This document shows, piece by piece, positions 25,753-35,160 of a DNA stretch of 64,000 nucleotides; the first letter of the stretch is position 1, and each line of letters opens with the position of its first letter. The DNA is from Alphaproteobacteria bacterium. Lineage in GTDB: Bacteria; Pseudomonadota; Alphaproteobacteria; Caulobacterales; Parvularculaceae. Under the pieces are notes generated by a model that had not been told where the DNA came from, did no database searches, and saw only the letters and a program-made list of their open reading frames with translations. The DNA lies in assembly GCA_030433215.1 (NCBI GenBank), contig JAUIMC010000015.1:29847-93846 (forward strand). The letters are read 5' to 3'. Position numbers and translations under genes: made by a program.

Positions 25753-27132
25753 ATGCCGGTGAAAATCGCTCTCGTGGGCCGGCCCAATGTCGGCAAGTCG
25801 ACGCTGTTCAACCGGCTTGTCGGAAAGCGCCTCGCGCTGGTTGACGACACGCCCGGCGTCACCCGCGATCGCCGGGAAGGCGAAGCGACGCTGGGCGATC
25901 TCTCTTTTACGGTCATCGATACCCCGGGCCTTGAAGAGGCGCCGGAGGCCGCTCTTGAAGGGCGCATGCGCAAACAGACCGATGCGGCGGTGGCGGAAGC
26001 GGCGCTCTGTCTGTTTCTCATCGACGCGCGCGCGGGCGTCACCGCCCTCGACACGACCTTCGCCAGCCTCCTGCGCGAAAGCGGCAAGCCGGTCGTCATT
26101 CTCGCCAACAAGGCCGAAGGCTCGGCGGGCGAGGCAGGATTTTACGACGCCTATTCGCTTGGGCTGGGCGAGCCCATCGCGATATCCGCCGAACATGGCG
26201 AAGGCATGGGCGAGCTTTACACCGTATTGGAGCCGTTTCTGGCGGAAGCGGAAGAAGACGATCTGGAAGCCGACGACGAAGAAGTCGCCTGGGACAATCC
26301 TTTAAAGCCTTTGCGGGTTGCGATCATCGGCCGGCCAAACGCCGGCAAGTCGACGCTCGTTAACCGCCTGATCGGCGAAGAGCGCCTGCTGACGGGTCCC
26401 GAAGCGGGCATCACGCGGGACTCGATTTCCGTCGAATGGACCTGGCGCGGCAAGGACCGCGACTGGCCGGTGAAACTGTTCGACACGGCGGGTATGCGGC
26501 GCAAGTCGCGCGTGCAGTCCAAGTTGGAGAAACTCTCGGTCGCCGACGCCCTGCGCGCGATCAAGTTCTCGGAGGTGACAGTGCTTCTCCTCGATGCGGA
26601 GCACCCCTTCGACAAGCAGGATTTGCAGATCGCCGATCTTGCCTTGCGCGAGGGGCGCGCACTCGTCATCGGCGTCAACAAATGGGACCTCATTGAAGAC
26701 AAAGACGCGAAAGTCCGCGAGCTCCGGGAGATGGCGGCGCGCCTTCTGCCCCAGGCGCCGGGCCTTCCCATCGTCACCCTTTCCGCGCTGACAGGCGGGG
26801 GCATACGCCGCCTGATGCCGGCGGTGGTGCAGGTCTATATCGACTGGAACGCGCGGGTGAAAACGCCGGAGCTCAATGAATGGCTTCACGAAGCGGTGGG
26901 GCGTCATGCGCCGCCGGCGGTCTCCGGCCAGCGCATCAAGATCCGCTATATCGCCCAAACGAAAACACGGCCGCCGACCTTCGTCGCGCAATGCACGCGC
27001 GCGGAAGATCTGCCCGCCGCCTATAAGCGCTATCTCATCAACGGCATCCGCGAGGCCTTCGACATCAAGGCGGTGCCGGTGCGGCTTATTCTGAAAAAGC
27101 CGGACAATCCTTATGCGAAGGACAAGTCCTAG
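25753..27132 (+). CDS. der: Ribosome biogenesis GTPase Der (EngA)
   Basis: Der has two successive GTPase domains and acts in 50S subunit maturation. In this 459-residue protein the first domain shows GRPNVGKST (about residues 8-16) and DTPG (about 57), the second GRPNAGKST (about 194-202), DTAGMRRK (about 247) and NKWD (about 312). The C-terminal KH-like domain ends [11 protein letters not shown] as is typical. The final bases overlap the convergent SDR gene by four. Confidence 0.97.
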   Translation: MPVKIALVGRPNVGKSTLFNRLVGKRLALVDDTPGVTRDRREGEATLGDLSFTVIDTPGLEEAPEAALEGRMRKQTDAAVAEAALCLFLIDARAGVTALDTTFASLLRESGKPVVILANKAEGSAGEAGFYDAYSLGLGEPIAISAEHGEGMGELYTVLEPFLAEAEEDDLEADDEEVAWDNPLKPLRVAIIGRPNAGKSTLVNRLIGEERLLTGPEAGITRDSISVEWTWRGKDRDWPVKLFDTAGMRRKSRVQSKLEKLSVADALRAIKFSEVTVLLLDAEHPFDKQDLQIADLALREGRALVIGVNKWDLIEDKDAKVRELREMAARLLPQAPGLPIVTLSALTGGGIRRLMPAVVQVYIDWNARVKTPELNEWLHEAVGRHAPPAVSGQRIKIRYIAQTKTRPPTFVAQCTRAEDLPAAYKRYLINGIREAFDIKAVPVRLILKKPDNPYAKDKS

Positions 27133-27869
27133 GCGCCGCTCCACTCCTTAAACGAGATGCGCAAGGGATCGCGCTCTTCGCGCGTCAGCACATGGAACAC
27201 CAGCGGCAACAGCTCATCCGGAACGGGCAGGGTTTGCGGATCCTCGCCCGGCATGGCGAGCTTGCGCATGTCTGTGCGCATGGGGCCGGGGCTGATGAGC
27301 GAGACATGCACCTTCGTTTTCGCGGTTTCCTCGGCGTAGGTCCTGAGCAGCATGTCGAAAGCGGCTTTCGTGACCGCATAGCTTCCCCAGAAGGCTTTCG
27401 GCGCTTCGCCGCCGACCCGTGAGGAAAGCCCGACCACCCGCGCATCCGCCGATTGGCGGAGCATGGGATCGAGGGCGCGCAACAGCCGCCAGTTCGCCGT
27501 GACGTTAAGGTCGAGCGTATGGGTCCAGACTTTCGGGTCGATATCGGGCACAGGCGCCAGTTCGCCGAGACTGCCCGCGTTCAGAACCAGAATGTCGAGC
27601 GCGGGAAAGCGGTCTTTCAGCGCGCCGGCGAGCTGTTCGATCCCGTCTCCGGAAACGAGGTCCATGGGGATGAGCGAGGCCTTGCCGCCCGCGGCGCGGA
27701 TTTCGTCGTCGAGTTCCTCGAGCGCGCCGGCGGTTCTCGCCAGCGCCAGCACATGGGCCCCGGCTTTCGCCAGTCCTAGCGCGATCGAACGCCCGATGCC
27801 GCGCGAGGCGCCGGTGACGAGGGCGGTTTTGCCCGTGAAATCGGGAAAGGCAAGGTCAGGAGCGGCCAT
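27129..27869 (-). CDS. SDR family NAD(P)-dependent oxidoreductase
   Basis: This 246-residue short-chain dehydrogenase has the cofactor motif [14 protein letters not shown] (about residues 19-32), NAGSLGEL (about 96) and the catalytic YxxxK in SYAVTKAA (about 162-169). The family covers many alcohols and ketones and the substrate cannot be told from sequence. Its start overlaps the end of mnmH by 14 bases, so the two are co-transcribed, which does not by itself imply a shared function. Confidence 0.9.
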   Translation of the reverse strand: MAAPDLAFPDFTGKTALVTGASRGIGRSIALGLAKAGAHVLALARTAGALEELDDEIRAAGGKASLIPMDLVSGDGIEQLAGALKDRFPALDILVLNAGSLGELAPVPDIDPKVWTHTLDLNVTANWRLLRALDPMLRQSADARVVGLSSRVGGEAPKAFWGSYAVTKAAFDMLLRTYAEETAKTKVHVSLISPGPMRTDMRKLAMPGEDPQTLPVPDELLPLVFHVLTREERDPLRISFKEWSGA

Positions 27870-28944
27870 GAATGAGTTCCTTGTTTGCCGGGCTCAATAG
27901 GGCGGAAGCGATGTCTTCCGCAACCCGCGCGAATGTCGCGCCGTCGAGGGCCTCCAGGGAAAACCGGGCGAGGGGCTGTCCCGCGCGCCCGCGCTTGCGG
28001 CTGCGGGCATAGGCGGGGTCGTAATGCTCCCGCATCAGCGCTTCGGCGAGGCTGCGCCAATGGCCGGCCTCCGCCATGGCCCGCCACTCGGCGACCGCTT
28101 CCTTGGCATGAAAGGGTCTTAGCCGCTCGATCGCCTCGCCGGCCGCCTTGCCGTCGGCGATGATGTCTTCATAGGCGGAAAGAAGATAGGGCGCGCGGGT
28201 TTGCGGGGCTGCTTCGATGACGATACGCGGCGCCTCGAGCATGGTTCGCCAGAGCCGTTGGGGAATCTCGCAGCGCCCGATGCGGTTCGATTCCGCTTCA
28301 ACGAGGATGGGCTCTGACAGGTCGAATCCGCGCAAGCGTTCGAAAATCAGCGTTTCAAAATGTTTTTGCTCTGGCTGCGGATCATTGGTGAAGCCGCCGA
28401 AGACGGAACCGCGATGATTGGCGAAGGCCTCGAGATCGAGGACCTGAACTCCTGCGGCGCCCGCCGCACGCAGGATGTCCGATTTTGCGGTGCCGGTCTG
28501 GCCGTCGATCAGGACCACAGGCAGGGATGCGTCATCGTCCCGAAGCGCTGCAACGACAGCCCGCCGCCAGGTCTTGTAGCCGCCTTTGAGAACGCCGCAG
28601 CGCCAGCCGACCTGGGCGAGGATCGTCGCCATGGCGTTGGAGCGCATGCCGCCGCGCCAGCAATAGATCAGCGGGCGAAAACCGTTCGGTTTATCGGCAA
28701 GCGCGGTTTCGAGATGGGAGGCGACATTGCGGGCGACATAGGCCGCGCCCATGCGGCGGGCCTCGAAACGTGATCTCGTCTTGTAGACGGTCCCAACTTC
28801 GGCCCGTTCCAAATCGTTCAGTACAGGAAGGTTCAGGGCGCCGGGCAGATGGTCTTCCGCAAATTCGGATGGGCTGCGCACGTCCAGTATCGCGTCAAAA
28901 CGGGACAGCGTCTCCGGGCTGATATCGCTGATCTCCTCAGTCAT
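27856..28944 (-). CDS. mnmH: tRNA 2-selenouridine synthase MnmH (SelU)
   Basis: MnmH replaces sulfur by selenium at the wobble 2-thiouridine of certain tRNAs, using selenophosphate. The 362-residue protein has an N-terminal rhodanese domain with LDVRSPSEFAEDH and the catalytic cysteine in IYCWRGGMRS (about residue 95), then a P-loop-like domain. The P-loop reads GQTGTAKS, with alanine where glycine precedes the lysine in most Walker A motifs. ATG 28944 is used because the longer frame runs into the divergent selD coding region. selD next door supplies the selenophosphate. Confidence 0.92.
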   Translation of the reverse strand: MTEEISDISPETLSRFDAILDVRSPSEFAEDHLPGALNLPVLNDLERAEVGTVYKTRSRFEARRMGAAYVARNVASHLETALADKPNGFRPLIYCWRGGMRSNAMATILAQVGWRCGVLKGGYKTWRRAVVAALRDDDASLPVVLIDGQTGTAKSDILRAAGAAGVQVLDLEAFANHRGSVFGGFTNDPQPEQKHFETLIFERLRGFDLSEPILVEAESNRIGRCEIPQRLWRTMLEAPRIVIEAAPQTRAPYLLSAYEDIIADGKAAGEAIERLRPFHAKEAVAEWRAMAEAGHWRSLAEALMREHYDPAYARSRKRGRAGQPLARFSLEALDGATFARVAEDIASALLSPANKELIHGRS

Positions 28945-29023
28945 GGCTGACCCGCTAATATGGCTTGCGCAACAAAAATAGAAGTGTACTAGATTTTTAT
29001 CGACCCCAAGCAAGGAGATTGGA

Positions 29024-30070
29024 ATGTCCGCCGAGCCTCGCCTGACCTCTCTTGCGCATGGGGGCGGTTGCGGCTGCAAGATCGCGCCGAATGTTTTGCG
29101 GGAGATTTTGGGCGATTTGACGGGCGCCGCCGGCCATGAGGCGCTCCTCGTGGATGCGGCGACCAGCGACGACGCGGCGGTCTACAAGATTTCCGATGAC
29201 GCCGCGCTGATCGCGACCACCGACTTTTTCATGCCCATCGTGGACGATCCGTACGATTTCGGACGAATCGCGGCGACCAACGCCCTCTCCGACGTGTACG
29301 CCATGGGCGGGCGGCCGATTTTCTGCCTCGCCATTACCGGCATGCCGCTGGACAAGATGGCTGGCGACACCATCAAGCGCATTCTTGAAGGCGGGCGCAG
29401 CGTCGCCGAAGCGGCGGGAGCGCCCGTGGCGGGCGGCCACTCCATCGATTCCGCGGAGCCGATCTATGGCCTCGCCGCCATGGGGCTCGTCCATCCGGAC
29501 CGCATTCTCAAAAATAACGGGGCGAAGCCGGGCGACGTTCTCATTCTCGGCAAGCCGCTCGGGGTCGGCATTTTCAGCGCCGCCTTGAAGAAGGGGTTGC
29601 TGCCGCCGGAAGGCTATGACGAGATGATCGCCGCGACGACGCTTTTGAATCGTCCGGGCGCTGATCTCGCCGGGATCGACGGCGTTCACGCCATGACCGA
29701 CGTCACCGGCTTCGGTCTTCTCGGCCATCTGAGCGAAATCTGCCGCGCGAGCGGCGTCGCTGCGGCGGTGGATGAAAGCGCCGTGCCGGTGTTCGCCATT
29801 GCCCGCGAACTCGCGGCCGGGGGCGTCAAGACCGGCGCCAGCGGGCGCAACTGGGAAAGCGTGAAGGACCTGGTTGAGGCCCCGCAGGGCTGGGCCGAAG
29901 CCTCGCGCGACATGCTTGCCGATCCGCAGACTTCCGGAGGGCTGCTCGTGTCCTGCACGGCCGACGCGGCCGACGCCGTGCTGGCCGCGTTTCGCGAGCA
30001 CGGCCACGACGCCGCAACGGTGATTGGCGCCGTGACGCAAGGCGCGCCGAAGATCCGGATCGAGACTTAG
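29024..30070 (+). CDS. selD: Selenide, water dikinase SelD
   Basis: SelD makes selenophosphate from selenide and ATP. The 348-residue protein has the active-site segment HGGGCGCK at about 12-19, where the Sec/Cys position is an ordinary cysteine codon, followed by the AIR-synthase-type fold (TDFFMPIVDDPYDFG, NALSDVYAMGG). AAGGAG at 29012-29017 precedes ATG 29024. It is divergent from mnmH with a 79-bp shared promoter region, so selenium here probably serves tRNA modification; selA and selB are not in the window. Confidence 0.96.
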   Translation: MSAEPRLTSLAHGGGCGCKIAPNVLREILGDLTGAAGHEALLVDAATSDDAAVYKISDDAALIATTDFFMPIVDDPYDFGRIAATNALSDVYAMGGRPIFCLAITGMPLDKMAGDTIKRILEGGRSVAEAAGAPVAGGHSIDSAEPIYGLAAMGLVHPDRILKNNGAKPGDVLILGKPLGVGIFSAALKKGLLPPEGYDEMIAATTLLNRPGADLAGIDGVHAMTDVTGFGLLGHLSEICRASGVAAAVDESAVPVFAIARELAAGGVKTGASGRNWESVKDLVEAPQGWAEASRDMLADPQTSGGLLVSCTADAADAVLAAFREHGHDAATVIGAVTQGAPKIRIET

Positions 30071-30095
30071 AGCGCCGGAGAAGCGCGGGGGGCGG

Positions 30096-31583
30096 CTATG
30101 CGAGCGTCCGTTTCAGCGCATCCGCCCAGCCGGCGAGATTGCGCGCGCGCAAGTCAGGGGCCATGGCCGGCTGGAAGCGCGCATCGAGCCGCCAGCGTTC
30201 TGCGATCTCCTCCGTGTCTTGAAAAACGCCCGCCTGGAGCCCCGCGAGATAAGCCGCGCCGAGCGCCGTCGTTTCGAGAATTTTCGGACGCTCCACGGGC
30301 AGGCCCAGAATATCCGCGAGGAACTGCATCAGCCAGTCATTGGCGACCATGCCGCCGTCGACGCGCAGGGTTTTCGTTTCCGCGCCGTCTTTGGCGATGG
30401 CGGTCATGAGGTCCGCTGTCTGGTAGACGACGCTTTCGAGCGCGGCGCGCGCGAACTCCGCGCGGCCGGAGGCGCGCGTCAGGCCGGAAATCAGGGCGTG
30501 GGCGTTCGGCGCCCAGTGCGGCGCGCCGAGCCCGGTGAAGGCCGGGACCAGATAAACGCCGTTATTCGTCTCGATGCTTTCCGCGAGCGCCGCAGTTTCG
30601 CCTGCGTCCTTGATGATCTGCAATTCGTCGCGCAGCCATTGCACCGCCGCGCCGGCGATGAAGATCGAGCCTTCGAGGGAATAGGTTGTCTCCCCGCCAA
30701 GCCGATAGGCGATGGTGGAAAGCAGCTTGTTGCGGGAGACAAGGGGCGTGTCGCCGGTATTGATGAGGACGAAACAGCCCGTGCCATAGGTGCTTTTGAT
30801 GTCGCCGGGCGCGAAACAGGCCTGGCCGAAGGCGGCCGCCTGCTGGTCGCCGGCGACGCCGCAGATCGGCAGGGCGCGCCCGAAAAATTCCGGGTCCGTG
30901 GCGCCGAAATCGGTGGCGCAGTCGCGCACTTCCGGCAGGATATCCCTCGGCACACGGAATGTCTCCAAAAGCGCCTCATCCCAGCAATGCTCGTGAATAT
31001 TGTAGAGCGCGGTGCGGCAGGCGTTGGTCGCGTCGGTTGCGTGGACCTTGCCGCCGGTCAGCCGCCAGATGAGAAAGGAGTCCACCGTGCCGAAGGCAAG
31101 TTCGCCGGTTTCGGCGCGCGCTCTGGCGCCGTCCACATGATCGAGAATCCACGCCGCTTTTGTCGCGGAGAAATAGGGATCGACGATCAGCCCGGTGCGT
31201 GCGGCGACATGGGGCTCCGCGCCTTCCTCGCGCAGCCGGGCGCAAAGATCGCCGGTGCGCCGGTCCTGCCAGACAATGGCGTTGTAGACGGGCGCGCCCG
31301 TCGCGCGATCCCAGACGATGGTCGTTTCGCGCTGATTGGTGACGCCGAAGGCCACGACCTCGCCGGATTTTTCAGCCTCCTGGAAAGCCTTGCGCGCGGT
31401 TTCCAGCGTCGTCTTCCAGATGTCTTCCGGGTCATGCTCGACCCAGCCGTCCTTCGGGTAATGCTGGGGAAATTCGGCTTGCGCAGCGGCGACAATCGCG
31501 CCCGCGCGGTCGAAGACGATGGCGCGGCTAGACGTCGTGCCCTGATCGATCGCCAGAATATATGGCGGTTCAAACTGGCTCAT
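30096..31583 (-). CDS. glpK: Glycerol kinase GlpK
   Basis: GlpK phosphorylates glycerol to glycerol 3-phosphate in the cytoplasm. The 495-residue protein starts with [15 protein letters not shown] and carries [18 protein letters not shown] and the C-terminal FGGY-type block [17 protein letters not shown] (about 369-385). ATG 31583 has GGGAGA just upstream and gives the normal length of about 495-500 residues; the longer frame adds a leader without support. No glpF or glpD gene is adjacent, so it stands alone. Confidence 0.95.
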   Translation of the reverse strand: MSQFEPPYILAIDQGTTSSRAIVFDRAGAIVAAAQAEFPQHYPKDGWVEHDPEDIWKTTLETARKAFQEAEKSGEVVAFGVTNQRETTIVWDRATGAPVYNAIVWQDRRTGDLCARLREEGAEPHVAARTGLIVDPYFSATKAAWILDHVDGARARAETGELAFGTVDSFLIWRLTGGKVHATDATNACRTALYNIHEHCWDEALLETFRVPRDILPEVRDCATDFGATDPEFFGRALPICGVAGDQQAAAFGQACFAPGDIKSTYGTGCFVLINTGDTPLVSRNKLLSTIAYRLGGETTYSLEGSIFIAGAAVQWLRDELQIIKDAGETAALAESIETNNGVYLVPAFTGLGAPHWAPNAHALISGLTRASGRAEFARAALESVVYQTADLMTAIAKDGAETKTLRVDGGMVANDWLMQFLADILGLPVERPKILETTALGAAYLAGLQAGVFQDTEEIAERWRLDARFQPAMAPDLRARNLAGWADALKRTLA

Positions 31584-31777
31584 GGCTCTCCCTTTGGCGC
31601 TTCCGGTCCTGCGCCCGGTCTTCATTGTTTTCCCTCAGTCTACAGCGAGTTGCGCCCGCGCAGGAACCCCGCCGGAACCTTGTTGGCGCGCTCATACCGC
31701 AGGCCCCTGATTTTCCGTTTTCAGGCGCCGGGAACGCTGATAGGCAAAGAGCCGAAAAATCCGAATGGAGGGCGGAA

Positions 31778-32653
31778 ATGAAGAAAATTTTAGGGGCCGG
31801 CATGTTGGCGCTGGCCGGCGCATGTTCGCAGGGAGATGGCGCCAAAGAAGCGGCGGAAGAGTCTGCGGGCGCGGACACCGTCGATCATATGCGTCTTTAT
31901 GCGTTCGATTGCGGGCGCATCCGGATGAACGATCTGTCGCTCTTCACGCAAGGCGACGAATATGACGGACGCACCAATGACGCTGCGGTGATGTGCTTTC
32001 TGATCCGCCATCCCGACGGCGATCTCCTCTGGGATGCGGGCCTGCCGACGGCGATTCACGACGCCGGCGCCGAGGGCGTCGAGTCCGGCCCCTTTTTCAT
32101 GACCATGCCGAAGACGATTGAAGGCCAGCTTGCCGAGATCGGCGTGACGGTTGAGGATATCGAGTACTTCTCGCCATCGCATTCGCATTTCGACCATATT
32201 GGCGACGCCAACCGTTTCGCCGGCGCCACGCTGATCATCGACAAGGACGAACGCGCCCATATGTTCCGCGAAGAGGCGCGCGCTGACCAACAGTCTTTCC
32301 CGCTCTATAATGCGCTTGAGAACGCCGAGACCGTCGAGTTTGATGGCGACCATGACGTTTTCGGCGACGGCAAGGTGAAAATCCTCGCCATGCCCGGCCA
32401 CACGCCGGGGCATACATCGCTTCTCGTGCAGCTCGACAATGAAGGGCCTGTGTTGCTCTCGGGCGATCTCTATCACCTCGAGGAGTCGCGCGAGAACAGT
32501 TACGTTCCGAAATTCAACACCAATGTCGAAGACACGCTGGCGTCCATGGACCGCTTCGAGCAGATCGCGGCGGACATGAACGCCCGCGTCGTCATCCAGC
32601 ATGTGACGGCCGACTATGAAGACCTGCCGCGCTTGCCGGGCTATCTGGATTAG
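31778..32653 (+). CDS. Exported metallo-beta-lactamase-fold hydrolase, AHL-lactonase-like
   Basis: The 291-residue precursor has a short signal peptide with a cysteine after ALAGA (about residue 16), so it may be a lipoprotein although alanine at -3 is not ideal. The mature part has the metallo-beta-lactamase zinc motif HSHFDHIGD (about 136-144), AMPGHTPGHTS (about 214-224) and SGDLYH (about 237), which match N-acyl-homoserine lactonases such as AiiA/AttM. These open the lactone of quorum signals, but many relatives act on other lactones. GGAGGGCGG before ATG 31778 fixes the start. The 194-bp gap upstream holds only the divergent promoters. Confidence 0.82.
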   Translation: MKKILGAGMLALAGACSQGDGAKEAAEESAGADTVDHMRLYAFDCGRIRMNDLSLFTQGDEYDGRTNDAAVMCFLIRHPDGDLLWDAGLPTAIHDAGAEGVESGPFFMTMPKTIEGQLAEIGVTVEDIEYFSPSHSHFDHIGDANRFAGATLIIDKDERAHMFREEARADQQSFPLYNALENAETVEFDGDHDVFGDGKVKILAMPGHTPGHTSLLVQLDNEGPVLLSGDLYHLEESRENSYVPKFNTNVEDTLASMDRFEQIAADMNARVVIQHVTADYEDLPRLPGYLD

Positions 32654-32661
32654 AAGAGCCG

Positions 32662-32697
32662 GGTCCCCACGCTTTAAGCGTGGGGACCGCTTCTTTT
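32662..32697. terminator. Bidirectional terminator, 27-bp near-perfect palindrome
   Basis: GGTCCCCACGCTT (32662-32674) and AAGCGTGGGGACC (32676-32688) pair around a single base, followed on the plus strand by a T-rich run at 32691-32697. It stands between two convergent genes, the lactonase-like gene and the TonB receptor whose stop codon lies inside the T run. Confidence 0.8.
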
Positions 32698-34903
32698 AAT
32701 ACTGCAAGCTCACCCTTGCGCCATATGTGGCGGGTCTTCCCGGAGCGGCGACGTCCGCAAGGCCGCCCGGGCCGATGAAGAAATTGCGGGTTTCATCGTA
32801 ATTCGTATTGAAGATGTTCCGTCCCCAGAGCGCCAGCTCCCAGCGTCCGTCATCGGGACCGACCGCAAGCTGGGCATTGGCGAGCCAGTAATCGCCGACT
32901 GCATAGGCGGCGCCGAGCAGGGGCAGGGACAGCGTGTCGCGATAGGAATAATCGAAGCGCGCGCGCGCCGACCAGCCTTCCGCGACGGCGGTTTCCGTCT
33001 CGATGAAGCCCTGATAGCTCACATTCGGAAAGCCGAGATCCTGTCCCGCGCGGTCAACATAGACCGCCATGCCCGACGCGCCTGAGGCGGCGGTGTCGAG
33101 GTCGGTGAAGGAGGTGAACTCCCCGGTCTTGTAGCCAAGCGACTGGCCGAGCGTCAGCCAGGGCGCGGGCGAGAGGATCACTTCCAGCTCGCCGCCCCAG
33201 ATTTCGCTGTCGGCGTTGACGATGCGCCCGACAATCGCGCTCGTCGCAGGATCGAAGATCGCCGACTGCACCTGCTGGTCCTTGTAATCGTAATAGAAGC
33301 CGGCGGCGTTCAGTTGGGCGACCTCGCCGAAATCTTTTTTAAGACCGACTTCAAAGGCGTTGAGTTTTTCCGGATTGAAGGGCGTCAGGGCGTTCGGGTT
33401 CAGCGTGTTGTAGGCGGTGAAGCCGCCGGATTTCACGCCGCGCGAGACATGCGCGTAAAGCAGCGTCTCTTCCCCCGGCTCGAACTCGACGCCGATCTTG
33501 CCGGAAAAATTGTCGGAATTGAGGTCGCGATTTTCGAGCGTGCCGTCGGCGAGTCCGTTGGCGAAGTTGACGGGTCCCGTGCCGAGGGAAAACGTGCCGA
33601 GATCGCGCAGCTTGCGCTCCTCGTCCTCGTAACGAAGCCCCGCAATCACCGAGACGGTGTCTGTCAGCGCATAGTCGCCATGGATATAGGCGGCCATGGT
33701 GCGGACCTTTTGCTTGTAGGGCGTCGACACCGCGAAGCCGGGACCGAAGCTGGCGACGAAGTCCGACTGATAGAGCTCGTTGAGGTCTTCTTCCGAGTAA
33801 TAGAGCCCGCCGACCCAGTTGAAGCGGTCCGTCTCGCCGGAGAGCCGCAATTCATGGGACATGACGTCGGCGCTCGATTCGAAATAAACGCCGGCGCCGC
33901 CCACGGTCAGCGCGTCAAAATCATTGTACTCCTTGCGGTTCAGCACTTCATAGGCGCCGATATAGGTGAGCTGGGCCGCGCCGAGGCCGGCGTTCAGGGT
34001 CAGGCTCGCGCCCCAGCCTTCATTGTCGCGGAACGGGTGCTGGTCCTGGGCGATGCCGGTCAGCGTTTCAAACGCCGCCGATGAGCCGTAGGACGTCTCG
34101 CGGCGCGCATGAGCGAGCGAGCCGTCGAGCAGGCTGTCATTGAAAAGCTGCAAGCCCAGCCCGTCGGACTCGTCGATGAAGCCGTGAAGATTGAAAAGCG
34201 CCTCCACATCCGGCGCCAGATCGACGGCGAGGAGCCCGCGCAGGGCGTATTGCTCGGCGTCGCCGACATCCTCGCCCGTCTCGCGGCTTTCCTGCCAGGC
34301 GCCGCCATGGGCGGTCGCGCCTGAAAGCCTGACGCGCATGCTGTCGGAAACGGGACCGGAGACATAAGCTTCGGCGTCAACGCGCCCGAAGCGGCCGCCT
34401 TCGATTATGGCGCCGGCGGCGAACTCTTCCGTCGGCATGGCGCTGATCACCTTGATCGCGCCGCCCGTGGTGTTGCGCCCGTAAAGCGTGCCCTGCGGCC
34501 CGCGCAGGACTTCCACGCGCGCGACGTCATAGAGGACGCCTTGCGTCATCACCGGGATCGGATAGGCGACGTCGTCCACATAAACGCCGACCGTCGGCGC
34601 GTTGTTGGTGGCGTAATCGCGAAAGCCGACGCCGCGGATCGAAAAGCTCGGCTGGCCGGAGCCGAACTGGTTTTCGACTTCAAGGCTCGGGGAGATATTC
34701 TCAAGCCCGTTCACCGTCTCGATCCCTTGCGCGATCAGCTCCGCGCCGGAAAACACATTGAGCGCGACGCCCACATCCTGCGGAGATTGTTCTCGGCGCT
34801 GGGCGGTGACGATGATTTCGTCATCGGCGCTGTTGTCTTGCGCCAGGGCGGCGAAAGGGGACGCGCCGCCCATGAGGGCGGCCAAAAGGATTGTTTTTTT
34901 CAT
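32696..34903 (-). CDS. TonB-dependent outer-membrane receptor
   Basis: The 735-residue precursor starts with a signal peptide (MKKTILLAALMGGASPFAAL), then DEIIVTAQRREQ as TonB-box region, a plug with SIRGVGFRDY and RGPQGTLYGRNTTGGAIKV, and a beta-barrel ending in VSLQY with the terminal aromatic residue expected of outer-membrane barrels. ATG 34903 precedes the signal peptide; the longer frame reads through the repeat region. No companion transport or degradation gene is adjacent, so the ligand cannot be guessed. Its upstream region carries three 57-bp-spaced repeats. Confidence 0.9.
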   Translation of the reverse strand: MKKTILLAALMGGASPFAALAQDNSADDEIIVTAQRREQSPQDVGVALNVFSGAELIAQGIETVNGLENISPSLEVENQFGSGQPSFSIRGVGFRDYATNNAPTVGVYVDDVAYPIPVMTQGVLYDVARVEVLRGPQGTLYGRNTTGGAIKVISAMPTEEFAAGAIIEGGRFGRVDAEAYVSGPVSDSMRVRLSGATAHGGAWQESRETGEDVGDAEQYALRGLLAVDLAPDVEALFNLHGFIDESDGLGLQLFNDSLLDGSLAHARRETSYGSSAAFETLTGIAQDQHPFRDNEGWGASLTLNAGLGAAQLTYIGAYEVLNRKEYNDFDALTVGGAGVYFESSADVMSHELRLSGETDRFNWVGGLYYSEEDLNELYQSDFVASFGPGFAVSTPYKQKVRTMAAYIHGDYALTDTVSVIAGLRYEDEERKLRDLGTFSLGTGPVNFANGLADGTLENRDLNSDNFSGKIGVEFEPGEETLLYAHVSRGVKSGGFTAYNTLNPNALTPFNPEKLNAFEVGLKKDFGEVAQLNAAGFYYDYKDQQVQSAIFDPATSAIVGRIVNADSEIWGGELEVILSPAPWLTLGQSLGYKTGEFTSFTDLDTAASGASGMAVYVDRAGQDLGFPNVSYQGFIETETAVAEGWSARARFDYSYRDTLSLPLLGAAYAVGDYWLANAQLAVGPDDGRWELALWGRNIFNTNYDETRNFFIGPGGLADVAAPGRPATYGARVSLQY

Positions 34904-34945
34904 TAGGCGTTTCCGTGACTCACATTGGCGAAGCCCGGCGCGCCC

Positions 34946-35070
34946 CGTTTTACTCGGGTCCCGCCGTCTCCAATGGTGTCGCGCCGACCGTCCGCCGCCA
35001 GGCGTTTTACTCGCCGTGCGGACGTTCCCGCCGCGCTCTGCGCCCTTAATCAGGATCGCCGTTTTACTCG
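34946..35070. repeat. Three exact 11-bp direct repeats with 57-bp period upstream of the TonB receptor
   Basis: CGTTTTACTCG occurs at 34946-34956, 35003-35013 and 35060-35070. The period is exactly 57 bp both times while the 46-bp stretches between are unrelated in sequence. The set lies 43 to 167 bp before the receptor start (34903, minus strand, where the motif reads CGAGTAAAACG). An array of binding sites for a regulator is the simplest reading. The rest of the 257-bp gap shows no gene. Confidence 0.7.
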
Positions 35071-35160
35071 GCGGCGCAGTGCGCCTGCGGTTACGCAAGC
35101 GGCGGCTTTCTTATCGGTTTTGTGACAGAAACTCAATGACCGCCGATAAGGCGATTAGGA

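Noticed and set aside
29024..30070. Possible selenocysteine codon in SelD
   Set aside because: The active-site segment HGGGCGCK is encoded with ordinary cysteine codons and the frame has no internal TGA.
34946..35070. CRISPR-like repeat-spacer appearance
   Set aside because: The repeat is only 11 bp, far shorter than CRISPR repeats, there are three copies and no cas genes.
34925..35125. 66-codon ORF with RFTR repeated every 19 codons
   Set aside because: The repetition is only the 57-bp DNA repeat read in frame; the minus strand is open too and no ribosome site or conserved pattern supports a peptide.
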